Source: an uncultured Bacteroidales bacterium (GTDB lineage Bacteria; Bacteroidota; Bacteroidia; Bacteroidales; UBA932). From it: 6,602 bases of DNA. Positions 1 to 5,010 of the stretch are shown in pieces. Position 1 is the first letter of the stretch, and each line of letters begins with the position of its first letter. The position numbers and the translations under genes are program-made. Location of the stretch: contig CAMJRT010000066.1 in NCBI GenBank assembly GCA_946408295.1, positions 1 to 6,602 on the forward strand, written 5' to 3'. Below the pieces are notes generated by a model. The model did not search any database and was not told the origin of the DNA. It was given only the letters and a program-made list of their open reading frames with translations.

Positions 1-1
1 A

Positions 2-571
2 CAGCCCTTCACCTGGGCCAGCGGCATCAAAAGCCCCATTTATTGTGACAACCGTCTGACCCTCTCCGCCCCCCGGGTGCGTACGCTCGTGGAACAATCC
101 CTGGCCGAGACCGTCAAAAAATATTATCCCGCCTGCGAGATGTTGATGGGCACTTCGACCGCCGGCATCGCCCACGCCGCCATCACCGCCGAGATAATGG
201 GCCTGCCGATGGGCTATGTCCGCGGGGCCGCCAAGGACCACGGCCGGGCCAACCGCATCGAAGGCAAGATGGAAAAAGGCTGCAAAGTGGTGGTCGTCGA
301 AGATCTGATTTCCACCGCCGGAAGCGTCATCGAAGTGGTGGAAGCCCTGCGGGAGGAGGGTGCCGAGGTGCTGGGCATCGTGAGCATTTTTACCTACGGG
401 ATGCAAAAGGGACTCGACCGCCTGGCCGCCGCCGGGGTCGAGAACCATTCCCTGAGTAATTTGGACGCGCTCGTGGAAGTGGCCGCCCGTGAAAAGTACA
501 TCGCCCCGCAGTGGAAGGACCGCATCCTCGCCTTCCGCGCCAACCCCTCTGATATGGGCTGGCTCGCTTAG
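2..571 (+). CDS. pyrE: Orotate phosphoribosyltransferase, 5' end outside the window
   Basis: Transfers phosphoribose from PRPP to orotate, giving OMP, the fifth step of UMP synthesis in the cytoplasm. The reading frame is open from base 2, and its first visible residues include FTWASGIKSPIYCDNR, a hallmark of the PyrE N-terminus. About 189 residues are visible against roughly 205-215 in the family, so only some 20 residues are missing. The GTG at 77 is therefore an internal codon, not the start. Further family signatures are GTSTAGIAHAA, the PRPP-contacting loop YVRGAAKDHGRANRIEG, and the PRPP-binding motif VVVVEDLISTAGS at 287-325. In that motif the usual STGG reads STAG, a mild substitution. 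The stop is TAG at 569-571. The next gene on the same strand is pyrB, another UMP-pathway gene, so joint transcription is plausible although 102 nt separate them. Codons are GC-rich, like those of pyrB. Confidence 0.96.
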   Translation, partial: QPFTWASGIKSPIYCDNRLTLSAPRVRTLVEQSLAETVKKYYPACEMLMGTSTAGIAHAAITAEIMGLPMGYVRGAAKDHGRANRIEGKMEKGCKVVVVEDLISTAGSVIEVVEALREEGAEVLGIVSIFTYGMQKGLDRLAAAGVENHSLSNLDALVEVAAREKYIAPQWKDRILAFRANPSDMGWLA

Positions 572-583
572 TTTTAATTAAAT

Positions 584-659
584 TGAATACCAGTTTCGCA
601 AGCGACCATATACCCGTACTGGGTCGCGAAGCGACAGGGAGCTGAGAAACTGGTATTCA
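584..659 (+). repeat. 14-bp perfect inverted repeat between pyrE and pyrB
   Basis: TGAATACCAGTTTC at 584-597 is exactly complementary to GAAACTGGTATTCA at 646-659. The 48-nt interior has smaller pairings: GCGACC 602-607 with GGTCGC 622-627, and two mini-hairpins, TCGC-AA-GCGA (596-605) and TCGC-GAA-GCGA (624-634). No T-run follows the right arm, so it is not an ordinary intrinsic terminator. It could be an RNA structure in a pyrE-pyrB transcript, or a small palindromic mobile or dispersed repeat. I see no clear target-site duplication. The pairing is seen directly; any function is inference. Confidence 0.7.
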
Positions 660-676
660 TAGAGAAAAAATCTATG
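658..676 (+). promoter_or_regulatory. Small hairpin containing the pyrB start codon
   Basis: CATAGA (658-663) pairs perfectly with TCTATG (671-676) across an A-rich 7-nt loop, and the 3' arm includes the pyrB ATG at 674-676. It shares bases 658-659 with the right arm of the larger inverted repeat, so the two stems compete at their edges. This could modulate translation of pyrB. A 6-bp A/T-rich stem is weak and may be chance. Confidence 0.35.
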
Positions 677-1753
677 AAACACCTGATCGACCCTACCGAC
701 CTGACCAAAAAGGAAACGGACCAGATTATCGCCTTGGCCGGCGATATGATTACCAACAAGGAAAAGTACCGTGACAGCCAGCGTTACGGAAAACTGGCGA
801 CGCTCTTCTACGAACCCAGTACCCGTACGCGCCTGAGTTTCACCTCCGCGATGATGGAACTCGGCGGCAAGGTCCTTGGCTTTTCCGACGCCAAGAACTC
901 TTCCGTATCGAAAGGCGAGACCGTGCAGGACACCGTGCGTGTCGTGGGCGCTTTTGCGGATGTGATTGCGATGCGCCACCATCTCGAAGGAGCCCCGCTG
1001 GCCGCCTCCCTGGTAAGTCCCGTGCCCATCATCAACGCCGGCGACGGCTCTCACAGCCATCCCACGCAGACGCTGACGGACCTGTTGACCATTTTCCGCG
1101 AACTGGGCCGCATCGACGGCATTACCATCGGATTTTGCGGCGACCTCAAATTCGGCCGCACCGTGCATTCCCTCATCAAGGCGCTGTCCCGTTACGACGA
1201 CATCAACATCGTGCTCATCGCCCCCGAAGAGTTGCGCCTGCCGGACTATATCAAACAGGATGTGAGCGATTGTCCGAGCCTGACTTTCAAAGAAGTAAGC
1301 ACCATCGAAGAGGCTATCGGCGAACTGGACGTGCTCTATATGACGCGCGTGCAGAAGGAGCGTTTTCTCGATGAAGACGAGTTTGACCGCGTGAAAGACA
1401 GTTTCGTGCTGGATGCCGAGAAGATGAAACTCGCCAAAAAGAAAATGGCGGTCCTCCATCCGCTTCCCCGGGTCAACGAAATTCTTCCCGAAGTGGATTC
1501 CGACCACAGGGCGGCCTATTTCCGTCAGGTGGAAAATGGAAAATTCGTCCGTATGGCTCTGATAACCAAGTTGCTCGAATGGAAGGACAATCCCGGTCAC
1601 GCGATGCCGGTGCGCCGCGGCCTGATCGAAGATGCATCCTTCATCTGCCGCAACCGCAAGTGTATCTGCAACCACGAGACCCTGCCCCCGATGTTCAAAA
1701 AAGGCCCCGACGGGCTCGTCCGCTGCTGCTACTGCGACGCCAAGGTGCAATAG
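674..1753 (+). CDS. pyrB: Aspartate carbamoyltransferase catalytic chain with fused PyrI-type zinc domain
   Basis: Condenses carbamoyl phosphate with aspartate, the committed step of UMP synthesis, in the cytoplasm. The product has 359 residues against about 305-310 for ordinary PyrB. The catalytic chain is complete: carbamoyl-phosphate loop STRTR (49-53), 80s-loop SVSKGET with K80, R101, HPTQ (129-132), GRT with R162, MTRVQ with R225 and Q227, and HPLPR (262-266). After a short linker (about 304-320) comes a 40-residue tail with C325-x4-C330 and C351-x2-C354. This matches the spacing of the zinc site in the C-terminal domain of the PyrI regulatory chain (C-x4-C ... C-x2-C). The nucleotide-binding N-terminal domain of PyrI is absent, and no pyrI follows. 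The ATG at 674 was chosen because the family N-terminus (HLIDPTDLTKKE) starts there; an A-rich leader precedes it. I infer catalysis without CTP/ATP control and a structural role for the zinc module. Confidence 0.95.
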   Translation: MKHLIDPTDLTKKETDQIIALAGDMITNKEKYRDSQRYGKLATLFYEPSTRTRLSFTSAMMELGGKVLGFSDAKNSSVSKGETVQDTVRVVGAFADVIAMRHHLEGAPLAASLVSPVPIINAGDGSHSHPTQTLTDLLTIFRELGRIDGITIGFCGDLKFGRTVHSLIKALSRYDDINIVLIAPEELRLPDYIKQDVSDCPSLTFKEVSTIEEAIGELDVLYMTRVQKERFLDEDEFDRVKDSFVLDAEKMKLAKKKMAVLHPLPRVNEILPEVDSDHRAAYFRQVENGKFVRMALITKLLEWKDNPGHAMPVRRGLIEDASFICRNRKCICNHETLPPMFKKGPDGLVRCCYCDAKVQ

Positions 1754-1757
1754 GATT

Positions 1758-1773
1758 GCCGCCCGGCTTTTTT
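1758..1773 (+). terminator. Weak intrinsic-terminator-like site after pyrB
   Basis: GCCGCCCGGC (1758-1767), which can pair GCCG with CGGC or GCC with GGC, is followed directly by six T residues (1768-1773), 5 nt after the pyrB stop. The stem is very short, so termination would be weak at best. The T-run overlaps the next gene's candidate -33 element. Confidence 0.35.
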
Positions 1774-1801
1774 GATATTCTGTTTTTTATGCTTACCTTC
1801 G
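1772..1801 (+). promoter_or_regulatory. Candidate Bacteroidota-type promoter of the lipoprotein gene
   Basis: A TTG at 1772-1774, preceded by a T-run, lies exactly 19 nt before TACCTTCG (1794-1801). That octamer differs in one base from the Bacteroidota -7 consensus TAnnTTTG, and the spacing fits the 19-21 nt usual for this group. Transcription would start near 1807, about 45 nt before the chosen ATG. Motif and spacing are seen; activity is inferred. Confidence 0.45.
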
Positions 1802-1803
1802 CG

Positions 1804-1827
1804 TTTGATTGCGTGGTCGCAATCAAA
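1804..1827. promoter_or_regulatory. Perfect 10-bp dyad at the predicted transcription start
   Basis: TTTGATTGCG (1804-1813) and CGCAATCAAA (1818-1827) are exact reverse complements separated by TGGT. No T-run follows on either strand, which argues against an intrinsic terminator. It lies just downstream of the candidate -7 box and about 25 nt before the lipoprotein ATG. It could be an operator for a dimeric repressor or a stable hairpin at the very 5' end of the mRNA. Confidence 0.6.
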
Positions 1828-1851
1828 TGAATAGCCAAATTCGTGAAGAAT

Positions 1852-3723
1852 ATGAAAAAACTGCTTTTGTTTGTTACGCTCCTTGTCCTCATTCTTACCG
1901 TTTCGTGCAAGAAAGAGCAACCGGCTTCTTCGTCCTCTTACGACTTTGCCGTGTGTACAATCAATATGACCCTGGACAAGATTGCGATGGTTGTCGGAGC
2001 GGAGAGTCAGACGGTCTCTGCGGGGATATCCGCGCAAATGCTGATAGCCAAAACGCCCTTGCCCGCCTCTTTGCCTGCTGACGCGAAAGTAACTTGCAAT
2101 CCGGAAGGCTTCATTCTTTGCGAACTGCTCGAAAACGGTGTCCGCGTAACACCCCAGGCTGTGGGCACTGCGACTTTTACCGTGTCGCCGACCACGTATC
2201 CCGGAGAGCCGGTCAGTTGCAAGGTCACGGTGAGCGCTGTTCCTCCTGTCCCGCACGCCGTCCGTATTGTCAAGACGGACGAACATTTCCACCCGGACGG
2301 TCAATTGTATCTGCTGGAGGGTGATTCTTTCTCGTTCAGCGCGGTCATTACTTCCGCGAGCGGGGACGCTATGTTGGCGGAAAAAGTCAATTGGTCTGTG
2401 GTTGAGGGCACTTCGTATGTCAGTTTGGATGCCGAAAGCGGACTTCTTACGACCCAGACCCTGTCCGGAGAGTCTTCCGTTTCGGTCAAGGTGAGAGCGG
2501 AAGTAGTCGGTTATCCTGACATCAAGGAGGAAGCGATGGTTAAAATCCAGCCCCTGGCGAAGAGTGTTGCCATTTCGACGTCTAATTTTCTCAATTCAGA
2601 CCGGGAACTGATTGCCAAGAAGGGAAGCCGGAAAACATTCAGGTACAGCATACAGCCGACGGGGGCCTACGACGATATCGAAGTCATCGTGAAGGATGCC
2701 AAGGTAAGTGTGAGCAGGGATGGAAGCGATGTCGTCCTTGCGATGTCGAACACGAGCAGTCCGTCTCCGGTAACCGTAACGCTACGCTCCAAAAAGAATG
2801 ATGAAGCATCCTGTTCTTTTGATGTTTATGTCCTTGATTATGACCAGAATGATGTTAAAGTCGGTGACTATGCCTATTATGCCGGCGGCTCATTTACTAC
2901 TTCTGATTGCGGTTTGAGGTATGCCAACGGGTCAACAACCATTTATGTGAACAACTACGGTCATAGAACCACTGTCCCGAAAGGGATTCAATCGGCGTGG
3001 AGTTCTTACTATATCGGTGTGATTGCTTCGACGCTGTCTCCTGAACTGGGTTGTAATGTTTTGAAATCTTGTAAGAATCAGGATTGTGAAGGGAATTTGT
3101 ATCAATACCGGAACTTTTCCAAAGATAATTTGCAGGGACGTTGTCTGGTGGTCAGAAAGACCCAGTCTTCCACCCCGGTCAAATGGCAGAACCAAGGTGA
3201 ATATGTTGCCATTACCACGGATACGAAAAACGGCATCTATCAATCCCAGTTGAGTCGTATGCTGGCTTTCAGCCAAACCGCAAAGAATACCGGATATACT
3301 TATTACGATGGAAATACGGGGCACGGGGATTTTGACTACTATAACAAATGCGGTTTTGTCGCGCATCTGTTGCTGGGCTTTTATTCCGCTCATCTGAACA
3401 ATGTGGAGACCTTTAAGATTCATCCGGTGCTGGAAATCAATGCTTATTCGGATGGCGTCCCGAAATTTAACGGTAGCAACAAGACAACGGGCTGGTTCCT
3501 GCCCGGAGAAGCGGAATGGGATGAGATAAAAAGCAATTTTAAGATAATCAATGCATCGCTCAACGCCAACGGGCTTGCTTTCACCGAGGGCCAGTACTAT
3601 TGGAGCACGGAAGAGAACGGGGAGAAGAATGTCCTTTCCCATAAGATTACCGCCAGTAGCATCTCCTCTGTGTCTTATCCCAAAACAGACACCGCCTATA
3701 CCCGCGCCGTGCTGTATTTTTAG
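1852..3723 (+). CDS. Predicted surface lipoprotein with Ig-like modules and DUF1566/Lcl-like C-terminal domain
   Basis: Secreted lipoprotein of 623 residues. The N-terminus MKKLLLFVTLLVLILTVSC is a signal peptide ending at C19 (TVS-C lipobox), followed by KKEQPASSSS, a charged then flexible tether. I chose the ATG at 1852 because it places two lysines directly before the hydrophobic stretch; a GTG at 1843 would add only three residues. Residues about 35-325 look like two to three beta-rich, bacterial Ig-like (BIG2-type) modules, for example AVGTATFTVSPTTYPGEPVS and an EGTSYVSLDAESGLLTT segment. The C-terminal half starts near 334 with DVKVGDYAYYAGGSFTTSDC and ends with GWFLPGEAEWDEI, YYWSTEE and TRAVLYF. 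These are typical of DUF1566/Lcl-like, C-type-lectin-like domains that end many Bacteroidales lipoproteins. The ligand is unknown; binding or adhesion at the cell surface is inferred. Base composition is less GC-rich than pyrE and pyrB. Confidence 0.85.
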   Translation: MKKLLLFVTLLVLILTVSCKKEQPASSSSYDFAVCTINMTLDKIAMVVGAESQTVSAGISAQMLIAKTPLPASLPADAKVTCNPEGFILCELLENGVRVTPQAVGTATFTVSPTTYPGEPVSCKVTVSAVPPVPHAVRIVKTDEHFHPDGQLYLLEGDSFSFSAVITSASGDAMLAEKVNWSVVEGTSYVSLDAESGLLTTQTLSGESSVSVKVRAEVVGYPDIKEEAMVKIQPLAKSVAISTSNFLNSDRELIAKKGSRKTFRYSIQPTGAYDDIEVIVKDAKVSVSRDGSDVVLAMSNTSSPSPVTVTLRSKKNDEASCSFDVYVLDYDQNDVKVGDYAYYAGGSFTTSDCGLRYANGSTTIYVNNYGHRTTVPKGIQSAWSSYYIGVIASTLSPELGCNVLKSCKNQDCEGNLYQYRNFSKDNLQGRCLVVRKTQSSTPVKWQNQGEYVAITTDTKNGIYQSQLSRMLAFSQTAKNTGYTYYDGNTGHGDFDYYNKCGFVAHLLLGFYSAHLNNVETFKIHPVLEINAYSDGVPKFNGSNKTTGWFLPGEAEWDEIKSNFKIINASLNANGLAFTEGQYYWSTEENGEKNVLSHKITASSISSVSYPKTDTAYTRAVLYF

Positions 3724-3735
3724 TCGCGAAGATGG

Positions 3736-3743
3736 TATTTTTG
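3736..3743 (+). promoter_or_regulatory. Lone -7-like box before the DMT gene
   Basis: TATTTTTG matches TAnnTTTG exactly, 67 nt before the start codon at 3811. I find no TTG at the right distance upstream, so it is weak. The rest of the 87-nt gap shows no hairpin or T-run, so read-through from the lipoprotein gene is also possible. Confidence 0.22.
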
Positions 3744-3810
3744 ATGATGGAAGCGGATGACTGCGGAATGCGTGAACGATGGATGGGATGATGAAAATGA
3801 GTAGTTTGTT

Positions 3811-4179
3811 ATGAGCGGATGGTTGACGATATTGCTGCTGGTGGCATCGAACGTGTTTATGACCTTTGCCTGGTACGGGCATTTGAAGTTGGATGAAATG
3901 GGGGTGACGACGGGCTGGCCGCTCTTCCTTATCGTTTTGATGTCGTGGGGAATCGCCTTTTTTGAATACAGCCTGATGGTCCCCGCCAACCGCATCGGTT
4001 TCGAGGGGCACGGCGGGCCCTTCAATATGGTGCAACTCAAGGTGATTCAGGAAGTGATTTCCCTGACGGTCTTCTCCGTCATTGTAATGTTCGTATTCCG
4101 GGGCCAGACCCTCCAGTGGAACCACATCGCCGCCTTCGTCTGCCTGGTCCTCGCCGTCTTCTTCGTCTTCGTCAAGTAA
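3811..4179 (+). CDS. DMT-family small membrane protein (DUF486)
   Basis: Inner-membrane protein of 122 residues, near the usual 110-120 of the DUF486 family in the drug/metabolite transporter group. Four hydrophobic segments lie at about 3-22, 36-55, 79-96 and 104-121. Family signatures are NVFMTFAWYGHLK (14-26), SWGIAFFEYSLMVPANRIG (45-63) and QLKVIQEVISLTVF (75-88). The charged residues sit mainly between segments. Short DMT proteins of this type probably work as dimers, but the substrate of DUF486 proteins is not established and nothing here reveals it. The ATG at 3811 gives the family N-terminus directly before the first helix. The gene lies 87 nt after the lipoprotein gene on the same strand and converges with the ATPase remnant on the minus strand, with a 21-nt gap. 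Confidence 0.9.
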   Translation: MSGWLTILLLVASNVFMTFAWYGHLKLDEMGVTTGWPLFLIVLMSWGIAFFEYSLMVPANRIGFEGHGGPFNMVQLKVIQEVISLTVFSVIVMFVFRGQTLQWNHIAAFVCLVLAVFFVFVK

Positions 4180-4181
4180 AT

Positions 4182-4198
4182 GCCGGGCGGCTTCGGCC
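4182..4198. terminator. GC-rich hairpin between convergent genes
   Basis: GGC-TTCG-GCC (4189-4198) forms a short stem with the very stable C(UUCG)G tetraloop on the + strand; GCCG (4182-4185) with CGGC (4194-4197) is an alternative pairing. It fills the 21-nt gap between two convergent reading frames, where a shared terminator would be expected. There is no T-run on either side, so the call is weak. Confidence 0.28.
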
Positions 4199-4200
4199 TC

Positions 4201-4518
4201 TCAATTCTGCCTCAGCCAATCTTTGAAGATAAGGTCGGTGATGGTCTTTCTTCCATCGATGTCTGTGATGAAGTTGTTCTTCTTGAGATACTTGCAGGCC
4301 GTTTGTATGGAACCGGCAGGCCCTATGCCATATTTTGACATAAATTCCTGCGAGGTGACCTGCGCCCCTTCTTTGCCTTCTTGCGCAAGAGCCAGCAGCA
4401 CTTCTTTCTGTTTCTCGGAGAAGCGGGAGAACAAATCCTGATAGGAAAAGGCCTGCTGTGCGATGATGGCATTGTAGATGGCGTCGAAGTCTTCTTCCCG
4501 GATGATTTGAAATATCAA
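4201..4518 (-). pseudogene. C-terminal remnant of an AAA-type ATPase (winged-helix part only)
   Basis: The frame encodes about 105 residues that resemble the C-terminal winged-helix region of bacterial and archaeal ATP-binding proteins of the 'ATPase domain predominantly from Archaea' class. FSEKQKEVLLALAQEGKEG, TSQEFMSKYGIGPAGSIQTA, LKKNNFITDIDGRKTITD and FKDWLRQN follow the pattern of those proteins' ends. The P-loop, Walker B and the rest of the ATPase core (normally some 250 or more residues before this point) are missing. The only start available is TTG at 4518-4516, directly preceded in frame by a TAA stop (4521-4519), and three bases further upstream the 87-bp repeat begins. This looks like a gene cut off by a rearrangement or insertion at the repeat edge. 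The reading frame itself is undamaged, so the break may be recent or the fragment may still be expressed; I favour a remnant. Confidence 0.72.
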
Positions 4519-4523
4519 TTAAT

Positions 4524-4610
4524 CTTCCTCAAATGATGTTGTTGCGAGGGGTGCTCTACAGGTGCGTAGAATGATGCCTCGTCACGCAATGGGGCTTTGC
4601 GAAGGGGTAT
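4524..4610. repeat. Direct repeat, copy 1 (87 bp compared)
   Basis: Identical to 6516-6602 except T at 4555 versus C at 6547. The left edge is sharp: before C4524 the sequence reads ATTAAT, whereas before C6516 it reads GAAGCG. The right extent is unknown because copy 2 runs off the window, so the true unit may continue through the hairpin block to 4811 or beyond. It sits immediately upstream of the truncated ATPase frame. An imperfect internal echo, GGGGTGCTCTACA (4548-4560) versus GGGGTGCTCCACA (4647-4659), lies just to the right. Confidence 0.95.
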
Positions 4611-4684
4611 TGTGTGATGGATAGGCTTTGCAGGCCTCTCTGGCAGGGGGTGCTCCACAACATCGTTTGCCGAACTCGCAGCGA

Positions 4685-4850
4685 GGACGCTCGGGCGAGA
4701 ACGTCCCCCGAAAGGAAGTGCGAACGGTGTTGTCGTTTCACGACAATGTCGGCTGCGCCTCGGAAAAGCAAGTGAATTTGCTTTTCGCTCGGCTTGCACG
4801 ACATTTTTTTTATGAAGTGAGCGCCCTTTCGGGGGGCAAAAAGGCCCGAA
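4685..4850 (+). other. Multi-stem structured block, possible non-coding RNA or repeat ends
   Basis: Several exact pairings are nested or adjacent. GGACGCTCG (4685-4693) pairs with CGAG-AA-CGTCC (4696-4706). CCCCCGAAAGG (4705-4715) is exactly complementary to CCTTTCGGGGG (4825-4835). Inside that long-range stem lie TTGTCGT-TTC-ACGACAA (4730-4746) and the 4745-4805 hairpin followed by T8. TTCGGG (4828-4833) can also pair with CCCGAA (4845-4850), so alternative folds exist. No promoter for a + strand transcript was identified. An RNA or a palindromic mobile repeat are both possible. Confidence 0.4.
4745..4811 (+). terminator. Long imperfect hairpin followed by eight T residues
   Basis: AATGTCG (4745-4751) pairs with CGACATT (4799-4805), and GAAAAGCAA (4763-4771) with TTGCTTTTC (4778-4786) around the loop GTGAAT. 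Between them is an imperfectly paired GC-rich section. T residues run from 4804 to 4811. This has the form of an intrinsic terminator for a + strand transcript coming through the repeat, although no + strand gene precedes it here. Confidence 0.5.
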
Positions 4851-4877
4851 TGGATATGTGAAATGCGGTATAACAAT

Positions 4878-4902
4878 AAAAGTCGCCAAGGTCGCGACTT
4901 TT
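4878..4902. terminator. 9-bp perfect hairpin, possible bidirectional terminator
   Basis: AAAAGTCGC (4878-4886) and GCGACTTTT (4894-4902) are exact reverse complements around a 7-nt loop. The stem ends in four T residues when read on either strand. On the minus strand it lies about 110 nt after the stop of the ATPase gene and could end that transcript. Confidence 0.45.
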
Positions 4903-4977
4903 GAGATGGGGCTCGAATCAAATTTCTTTGAAAGGGTAGTCGACCCTTCGACGAATTCCCCTTTGACGAATCCTGTG

Positions 4978-4985
4978 CAAATATA
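4978..4985 (-). promoter_or_regulatory. Lone -7-like box on the minus strand after the ATPase gene
   Basis: Read on the minus strand, TATATTTG matches TAnnTTTG exactly. The nearest upstream TTG is about 26 nt away, longer than usual. A transcript from here would run through the hairpin block and copy 1 of the repeat toward the ATPase remnant. Weak. Confidence 0.2.
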
Positions 4986-5010
4986 GGCACCTTTGTACTG
5001 GAATTGTCAT

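Larger units (their letters stand above)
4611..5010. other. 400-bp non-coding, hairpin-rich spacer
   Basis: I see no convincing protein gene here. The open frames on both strands are rich in Arg, Ser, Pro and His, show no domain, and run through perfect hairpins and out into the repeat or the neighbouring gene. The stretch holds an internal GGCTTTGC duplication (4592-4599 and 4624-4631), the structured block 4685-4850, a terminator-like hairpin ending in T8, a 9-bp hairpin at 4878-4902, and a 6-bp hairpin AAGGGT-AGTCG-ACCCTT at 4932-4948. The style resembles dispersed non-coding repeats of Bacteroidales genomes; this last point is recollection, not a search. Confidence 0.6.

Noticed and set aside
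77..571. GTG at 77 as the start of pyrE
   Set aside because: The frame is open to the window edge and the upstream residues are conserved PyrE sequence, so this is an internal valine codon.
578..1750. 390-codon open frame on the minus strand opposite pyrB
   Set aside because: It is the antisense shadow of the clearly identified, GC-rich pyrB gene; its His/Val/Phe-rich product matches no family I know.
1843..1851. GTG at 1843 as the lipoprotein start
   Set aside because: ATG at 1852 gives a standard short signal peptide starting MKKLLL; the upstream GTG adds only three residues and an unlikely extra methionine.
2932..4125. 397-codon open frame on the minus strand opposite the lipoprotein and DMT genes
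   Set aside because: It spans two well-supported genes on the other strand and the gap between them, and has no recognisable domain.
4878..4930. tRNA-like 3' end (a GGCTCGAATC stretch after a hairpin)
   Set aside because: The TCGAAT core is not flanked by a paired T-stem, and no acceptor or anticodon arm can be drawn.
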